NCBI GenBank assembly: GCA_963933115.1
Contig: CAWVSL010000004.1
Coordinates: 52,815-116,814 of the forward strand
DNA: 64,000 nucleotides
Direction: 5' to 3'
Source of the DNA: JALJPB01 sp963933115
GTDB lineage: Bacteria > Pseudomonadota > Gammaproteobacteria > Enterobacterales > Alteromonadaceae
Shown here one piece after another: positions 58,781 through 64,000 of the stretch (position 1 is its first letter; every line of letters begins with the position of its first letter). Below the pieces are notes generated by a model, which saw only the letters and a program-made list of their open reading frames with translations, had not been told where the DNA came from and ran no database searches. The translations under genes were made by a program, and so were the position numbers.

Positions 58781-61504
58781 TCAGTTTAAATGAGAGTTGT
58801 CTATCTTAGGCTTTAGGTATTTGTCTATTACAGCTAACAAGTCATCTTGGTAAAATGGTTTATTTATAAAGTCGTTAATGCCTAATAGGCTCGCTTTTTC
58901 TTTATCTTCATTACTGACGCTAGCACTTATGATGACAATCGGGATATTTTGAAGTGCCCTATTTTTTTTAATCAAGTTGGATGCTGTAAATCCGTCCATA
59001 TTAGGCATTTGTAAATCCATCAAAATTAGATCAGGGGTTTTAGTTTTTAAATAAGACAAAGCCATCAAACCATCGTTGGCAAAGTCACATGTTATTCCCT
59101 TAAAGTCGAGCTGTTTGCTAACAATAAACTGATTTACTTTATTATCTTCTACAACTAATACTTTGATTTCTTTATAATGTGAATCCTTTGATTTAGGTGA
59201 TGAAAAATCATTGTTTTTTTCTATTTTTGGTAATGTTATTGTTACAGTAAAAGTACTACCTTTATCAGGCTGACTCCTTAACGTTATATCTCCTCCCATT
59301 AGAGAACACAACTGTTTAACAATAGCTAATCCTAATCCGGTTCCACCATATTCTCTTGTTTTAGTACTAGTAGCTTGGGCGAAGGGGATAAATAAGTTTT
59401 TTTGATCTTCTTTGTTAATACCGATACCTGTATCTTTAATGATTAGGGTTAATGTTCTGAACTTATCATCAATATCATAACTATCACCACTAATATTTAT
59501 ACTACCGTTATGCGTAAATTTAATGGCATTATTGAGTAAATTTATTATGATTTGTTTAAATCTATTATCATCACCTTCAACGTGGAGGTCAAAATTTGAA
59601 GTGAAATTTTTGTTAATGGTTATTGATTTATCTGTAGCTTTGACAATAAGCATGTCTATAACTTTTTGAGTAACTGCTGATGGAGAAAAGGGTCTGTTTT
59701 CAAGATTTATTTCTCCAGCCTGTATTTTAGAAGTGTCTAAAACATCATTAACGATACTGAGTAAGATTTTTGAAGACTCTTCTATTTTAGTGAAAAATTC
59801 TAAGGCATTTTTATCTTTTATTTCTCTTAGTGCTATTTCGCTAAAACCCATAATAGCATTTAAGGGGGTTCTATATTCATGACTAATGTTAGCTAAAAAT
59901 AGATTTTTAGCTTGGTTAGCGCTGGTGAGTTCTTTATTCTTTTCAAGTAACTTAGCGGTATCTTCTTTTATTTGTCTAGTGAGAGAAGAGTTAAATGCGA
60001 CAATAAAATAGACAAACGCGACACAAACAGCACCGATAATGCCACCCATAGTCATCATTATTAATATCTGCCAATTTATCAGGCTTAGCTCAAATTCTGA
60101 TGTACTGGCAAAGTATAACTGGCCTTTTTTATCAAAAATATCGATTTCATTTTGGAGGTTAAAAGTACTGTTTAAGTGGTAACCAGGCTGGGTTATCCTA
60201 TTATTATCACCATAAGTTAGCTGATACGTGAAAATATTTTTATTCATACTCGTTTGCAAGTTAGAGAGTATGGTATCTAACTTAAAGACAACTTTTACTA
60301 AACCTTGAAGTACATTTTCTTCATTAGGTGAGTTCTTTTTATATATGGGATAATAAACAATTCCCCAGGTATGTTTATCTTGGTGTTGGCTTAGAGATAA
60401 TAACGGGCTGATAATATGATTTTTATCTTTAATCGCTTTATTTATAGTGTTTTTTAATATTGTTCTCGAGAACTCATCTACGCCTACGTTTGTTTCATCA
60501 AGGTCAAAGTTAGTGATAAAATGAAGGGGTAGGTAAAAATCTGCCTGGGGAGCAATTATTAACCCCTGCTTAGTTTGTTTTTTGATACCAGCATCAACCA
60601 TACCTTGTGATACTAAATTTGCTTCATAATTTTCTCGCTCTTGATCTGTAATGAATGGCAACCAAGCTAAAGCGCTTAAATTAATTTTATCGTTAGCAAT
60701 TTTAACCGCGTATTTATCAAATTCAGCCCTTGTTACTTCATCACTCGCTTGGAACAGTCCATTTAAACCTGTCAGGCTATTTTTAATAGTCAAATTGATC
60801 ATATTAAATTTTTCAACAAAGGATTGCGCTGAGGTCGTAAATACCCGTTCTTTTTTTACAAAATCATTGTTACTTGTTAAAACATAAATAAAACTTATCA
60901 GTGAAAATGAAAGTAGACTAACCAAAATTGCTGCTGTTGAGTTTTTAGTTCGGTGAACAAAAATATTATCCTTTAGAAATAGAAATATTGGTGTAATAGC
61001 TACCATAGTAAGTAAGTCGCCAATATATTTTACCAAGCTAATATACATTAGATTTTCAGTAGGTATATTCAATGAAAACTTTAAAGTTAGCACAAACAAT
61101 AAAGTTGAAATGAATACAGTTAAAGGTCCGATTAGAAGAAAAAATTTAAGTATCGGTAATGGCTTACGAATGTTTATTGGTATAATACAAAAACGTAAAA
61201 CTAATTGCTTAGCGATGACAAATTGTAAGACAGAAATACTCGCTAGTATTAATATGGCATAGCTTGGCAGGTCTGGATGTAAGGAGTCTTGTTGGAGTAT
61301 TAATAGAGAAGCGAGTAATGAACCAACTAAGATGGAACGACCGAATAAAAAATATAGGCCGGTCATAACACCTGATAATGGCCAGATAGGACTAGAAAAA
61401 CCTAAGAAAATGGTGAACATTGAGCCAAATTCTACTAATAGGTAATATGTACAAAAGGCTATGAGGGCAATCAATATTTGAATCAAACTGTTACCTTTAT
61501 TCAT
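58781..61504 (-). CDS. Hybrid sensor histidine kinase, MASE1-CHASE-HisKA-HATPase-REC
   Basis: A 907-residue membrane sensor. Residues 1 to about 215 form a MASE1-like domain with about eight helices. A periplasmic CHASE domain (about 218-455, with FVEKFNMINLTIKNSLTGLNGLFQAS and LAWLPFITDQERENYE) is followed by a further membrane helix near 485-505 and a short coiled coil. The HisKA phospho-site is His542 in NISHEYRTPLNAI. The HATPase N, G1 (DTGIGI) and G2 (GGTGLGLAIV) boxes are present, and the receiver domain ends the protein with Asp830 in LMDLQMPNMDGF. No Hpt domain, output regulator or cognate gene lies adjacent, so the target is unknown. Confidence 0.93.
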   Translation of the reverse strand: MNKGNSLIQILIALIAFCTYYLLVEFGSMFTIFLGFSSPIWPLSGVMTGLYFLFGRSILVGSLLASLLILQQDSLHPDLPSYAILILASISVLQFVIAKQLVLRFCIIPINIRKPLPILKFFLLIGPLTVFISTLLFVLTLKFSLNIPTENLMYISLVKYIGDLLTMVAITPIFLFLKDNIFVHRTKNSTAAILVSLLSFSLISFIYVLTSNNDFVKKERVFTTSAQSFVEKFNMINLTIKNSLTGLNGLFQASDEVTRAEFDKYAVKIANDKINLSALAWLPFITDQERENYEANLVSQGMVDAGIKKQTKQGLIIAPQADFYLPLHFITNFDLDETNVGVDEFSRTILKNTINKAIKDKNHIISPLLSLSQHQDKHTWGIVYYPIYKKNSPNEENVLQGLVKVVFKLDTILSNLQTSMNKNIFTYQLTYGDNNRITQPGYHLNSTFNLQNEIDIFDKKGQLYFASTSEFELSLINWQILIMMTMGGIIGAVCVAFVYFIVAFNSSLTRQIKEDTAKLLEKNKELTSANQAKNLFLANISHEYRTPLNAIMGFSEIALREIKDKNALEFFTKIEESSKILLSIVNDVLDTSKIQAGEINLENRPFSPSAVTQKVIDMLIVKATDKSITINKNFTSNFDLHVEGDDNRFKQIIINLLNNAIKFTHNGSINISGDSYDIDDKFRTLTLIIKDTGIGINKEDQKNLFIPFAQATSTKTREYGGTGLGLAIVKQLCSLMGGDITLRSQPDKGSTFTVTITLPKIEKNNDFSSPKSKDSHYKEIKVLVVEDNKVNQFIVSKQLDFKGITCDFANDGLMALSYLKTKTPDLILMDLQMPNMDGFTASNLIKKNRALQNIPIVIISASVSNEDKEKASLLGINDFINKPFYQDDLLAVIDKYLKPKIDNSHLN

Positions 61505-61737
61505 TATTAAGTTACTTCATTTACTCAGTTAGGTTTTGAGGCTTGTAAAATACCTATTCAGTAACAATAACCATCTGTAATGAATAATAACCTTATTTTA
61601 TGGTATAAGGATACATTATATAATGTATATTTTTATTGGTGGTTTATATCTGTGCGAAGGGAAAGGGGAATTTAGATATCGTTTTTGTTACTTTGTATTG
61701 ATTTTATGATGTTGTGAAGATGATTTTTTAGTTTGTA

Positions 61738-61765
61738 AATAAGCCAATAAATTTATTGGCTTATT
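61738..61765 (-). terminator. Palindromic terminator after the TPR-sulfotransferase
   Basis: AATAAGCCAATAAA/TTTATTGGCTTATT is a perfect 28-base palindrome just past the stop codon. On the minus strand it is followed by a short, imperfect T run, so terminator activity is likely but not certain. Confidence 0.55.
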
Positions 61766-61775
61766 GAGTGAAATT

Positions 61776-63803
61776 TCAGTCTATATTTAGTACCTTTTTT
61801 AGTGGTGTTAAATGTTGTTCGAAATGTCGCCATTGTTCAGTCGCACTTTTATAAATCGGTTGGCGAACTTGCTCAGAACTTGGGGTTTTAATAGTACGCT
61901 TGGTTTTATGAAAATCAAGACACGAATGTTCAAATTCTAAACCACAAAAATCAAGCATTCTCCGCACCTGTGTTTCCAAGTCTTCAACGACATCTTCATG
62001 ATTTACTGTTAAGACAAAGCCGGGTAATACCTGATCCCAATGTGCCATTAATTTTAGATAAGCTTGGTAGTAACGACCAATATCTTCAAGGTTATAGCTA
62101 AAGTCTTGTCCTTCGGCAAATAACTGTTTGAAACCACTAAAACAACAAGCCATTGGTGCACGTCTTGCGTCAATGATTTTAGCGTTGGGCAGTATTAATC
62201 GGATCAATCCTATGTGGAGAAAGTTATTGGGCATTTTATCAATAAACAGTGGTGCTTGCTCTCGATAATCCTGAGTTTCATCAATAAACTGTTGGCCAAA
62301 GCGCTTAAAATAATCAGGGTTAATTTCACTTAAATTTTTTGGGTATTGATTTTCTTGATTATTTTGAACTCGGCCCCGCAATCGCGAAGCTAACCCTAAA
62401 ATATTGTGCAGCTCCATCGTTCCGTCAATTTGACTGTGCGAGGCCAGTATTTGTTCAAGTAAAGTAGAACCAGCACGTGGTAAGCCAACTATAAATATAG
62501 GGTCGGGTGAGTTAAGTCCTAAATCTCCAAGATTTTTAAATAATGCCGCGGTGCAGTATTGTATTTGCTCTGCTATTTGTTGCTCTACTTTATTGATGTC
62601 AAAACTGCTATGGCTATGCTGTAATTCGTTGCCTTGTTGATAAGCGTTAAAGGCTTGATCGTATTCTTGTCTGTCTTCAAAGGCTTTACCGGTAGCAAAA
62701 TTTAACTGAATTCTATCAATTAGTGCAGAGTTGCTATTACTTTGTTGTGCCTGCATTTGGTTAATTTCTTCATCACTAAAGCGATAGGTCTTAGTGTTTG
62801 CTAAACTCCAAAAAGCGTCACCATAACTTGGCTTTAACTGATAGGCTTGTTGATAAGCCTCAACCGCTTGGCCCATTTCGCCTTTGGCTTTGAGTGCATG
62901 CCCAAGTTGTAAATAAAAACCAGCAATTTTATGGTCGTTTTCTGCGTTTGTGATTTGTGTGGTTGCTTGTGTTATGGCTTGCTTAAATAGGGTGATGGCT
63001 TGGTCTATTTCCCCTAAACCGTTTAATGCATTGGCTTTGGCTACCTTAAACGTTAAATTATTAGGCTGTTCGATGAGCAGTTTGTCAACTTGCTGTTGTG
63101 CCACTTTGTATTTACCTAAACGATTCAGTAGATTAAGGTATTGGGACCGAGCATGAATATGGTTAGGGGCTAATTCAAGGGCACTGGCCAGTAAAAATTC
63201 AGCATCGTCATAAATTTTCATTTCAATACCTATTTCAGCAAGTAAGCACATGCCATCGATATGGCGTTTATTATTTTGTAAAAAATGCCGACAAATTTGC
63301 TCTGCTTTTAATAATTTCCCTTCATGCATTAACTCTGTCACAGCGAGTAAGGCCGGCGGTAATCCTTTGAGTTTATCCAATTGATTGGCCGCTCTTTGAA
63401 CCCCATCGACTTCATTTTGATCGTGATAAAGTTGAATAAGTTCTTGCCAACTGGCAACTAGGCTTGGATTGAGTTTTACCGCTGTTTCAAATGACACCTT
63501 AGCTTTTGTTGGCTGTTGTAAGGCCAGATTGATAAAACCTTGTTCTTGATGGGCTCTACTGTGTGTTGCATCATGTTTAAGCAACTCGTCAACACTGATT
63601 AATGCATTGGTAAAGTCTTTGGCATAGCGTTGAGCAACGGCAATTAAATACCATAGTTTAACTTTGCTTTGCGCATCTGATGTTTCTTTTAGTAGTTCTG
63701 AGCTGTAATTAATGGCGTCATTGAACTTTGCTGTTTGAATTAATTGCTGAATCGATTTTAATTGTGCATCAATTGAGGCAGGGGATGAATTTTCCAACGA
63801 CAT
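61776..63803 (-). CDS. TPR-repeat sulfotransferase
   Basis: A 675-residue protein. Residues 1 to about 400 consist of TPR repeats (for example ALISVDELLKHDATHSRAHQ and EAYQQAYQLKPSYGDAFW). The C-terminal about 250 residues form a PAPS-dependent sulfotransferase domain with the 5'-phosphosulfate loop GLPRAGSTLLEQILASH near 437-453 and the 3'-phosphate region DARRAPMACCFSGFK. TPR-sulfotransferases of this kind are common in Alteromonadales and Caulobacterales next to TonB-dependent receptors, and the tail of such a receptor lies just upstream on the same strand. The acceptor is unknown. Confidence 0.9.
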   Translation of the reverse strand: MSLENSSPASIDAQLKSIQQLIQTAKFNDAINYSSELLKETSDAQSKVKLWYLIAVAQRYAKDFTNALISVDELLKHDATHSRAHQEQGFINLALQQPTKAKVSFETAVKLNPSLVASWQELIQLYHDQNEVDGVQRAANQLDKLKGLPPALLAVTELMHEGKLLKAEQICRHFLQNNKRHIDGMCLLAEIGIEMKIYDDAEFLLASALELAPNHIHARSQYLNLLNRLGKYKVAQQQVDKLLIEQPNNLTFKVAKANALNGLGEIDQAITLFKQAITQATTQITNAENDHKIAGFYLQLGHALKAKGEMGQAVEAYQQAYQLKPSYGDAFWSLANTKTYRFSDEEINQMQAQQSNSNSALIDRIQLNFATGKAFEDRQEYDQAFNAYQQGNELQHSHSSFDINKVEQQIAEQIQYCTAALFKNLGDLGLNSPDPIFIVGLPRAGSTLLEQILASHSQIDGTMELHNILGLASRLRGRVQNNQENQYPKNLSEINPDYFKRFGQQFIDETQDYREQAPLFIDKMPNNFLHIGLIRLILPNAKIIDARRAPMACCFSGFKQLFAEGQDFSYNLEDIGRYYQAYLKLMAHWDQVLPGFVLTVNHEDVVEDLETQVRRMLDFCGLEFEHSCLDFHKTKRTIKTPSSEQVRQPIYKSATEQWRHFEQHLTPLKKVLNID

Positions 63804-63870
63804 GGCTCCATATAAATTAGCTGAACTATTTGTATTTTAATAAAAAAAATAGTTTGGTCTTTGCTCAATA

Positions 63871-63900
63871 AAAAAGCCGCTTGGTAAAGAACCAAGCGGC
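63871..63900 (-). terminator. Intrinsic terminator after the TonB-dependent receptor gene
   Basis: GCCGCTTGGT and ACCAAGCGGC form a perfect ten-base-pair stem with a five-base loop (63876-63900); read on the minus strand it ends in a T run (63871-63875 and beyond). It separates the receptor from the sulfotransferase gene. Confidence 0.92.
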
Positions 63901-63928
63901 ATTATCTGGTTTTATATCTTATTATGGC

Positions 63929-64000
63929 TTAATAAAAGTCATATGAGAATCTAAAGCCAACCGTGCGTGGTCTATTAGACACAACTTTTGGAGTAAACTG
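63929..64000 (-). CDS. TonB-dependent receptor, C-terminal fragment (cut by window edge)
   Basis: The last 23 codons of a minus-strand gene enter the window and end with TAA at 63929-63931. The tail reads NRPRTVGFRFSYDFY, with the alternating hydrophobic pattern and terminal aromatic residue that close outer-membrane beta barrels; VGFRFSYDF-type ends are typical of TonB-dependent receptors. Too short for a specific substrate. The neighbouring TPR-sulfotransferase supports the assignment. Confidence 0.72.
   Translation of the reverse strand, partial: QFTPKVVSNRPRTVGFRFSYDFY

Overview
The window looks like a core-chromosome segment of an AT-rich marine gammaproteobacterium of the order Alteromonadales, most likely Colwellia or a close relative. 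This rests on low apparent GC, Gammaproteobacteria-type gene order (rsxABCD, rimP-nusA-infB-rbfA-truB-rpsO-pnp-nlpI, gltA/sdhCDAB-sucABCD, glnS, fur-fldA-ybfE-ybfF/seqA-pgm) and protein features typical of that group. The genus is an inference. I saw no prophage, insertion sequence, CRISPR array, tRNA or rRNA.

Layout. Positions 1-3727 (minus) hold the Rnf/Rsx electron-transport operon, with rsxD cut by the window edge. From 4180 a strong promoter and a structured, terminator-ending leader precede rimP-nusA-infB; rbfA-truB, rpsO and pnp follow, each group closed by an intrinsic terminator. nlpI (13785) is followed by an exported TPR-like protein with an HExxH metallopeptidase signature. A fused cysteine desulfurase-SufE gene (csdA-csdE) faces tcdA. 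Positions 19759-31539 are a TCA-cycle block: gltA divergent from sdhCDAB-sucAB-sucCD.

Positions 31900-33180 look like a decaying patch: an MliC-type lipoprotein, a possible 20-residue membrane peptide and a clear inosine-guanosine kinase (gsk) pseudogene. Then come a GhrA-like dehydrogenase, glnS, fur, fldA, ybfE, a DUF2788 gene, ybfF, seqA and pgm. Positions 41799-48110 carry an MBL-fold hydrolase, astE and a three-gene branched-chain 2-oxoacid dehydrogenase operon. The last part (48551-64000) is accessory: a zinc-finger/FAD monooxygenase fusion, a Bax-like glucosaminidase, an RlhA-type U32 protein, a GST, a DUF885 peptidase, an OsmC-YcaO fusion, a MASE1-CHASE hybrid histidine kinase, a TPR-sulfotransferase and the tail of a TonB-dependent receptor.

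Common threads. Translation and RNA metabolism genes sit with TCA-cycle and respiratory genes, and several transcripts have conspicuous leader structures (rimP, rpsO, sucA, osmC-ycaO). Both acyltransferase E2 subunits in the window (SucB and the Bkd E2) carry two near-duplicate lipoyl domains, and neither cluster contains its own E3. The best candidates for a closer look are the zinc-finger/FAD monooxygenase fusion, the peptidase next to nlpI, the small 59-codon gene at 16385-16564, the leader RNAs and the gsk pseudogene.
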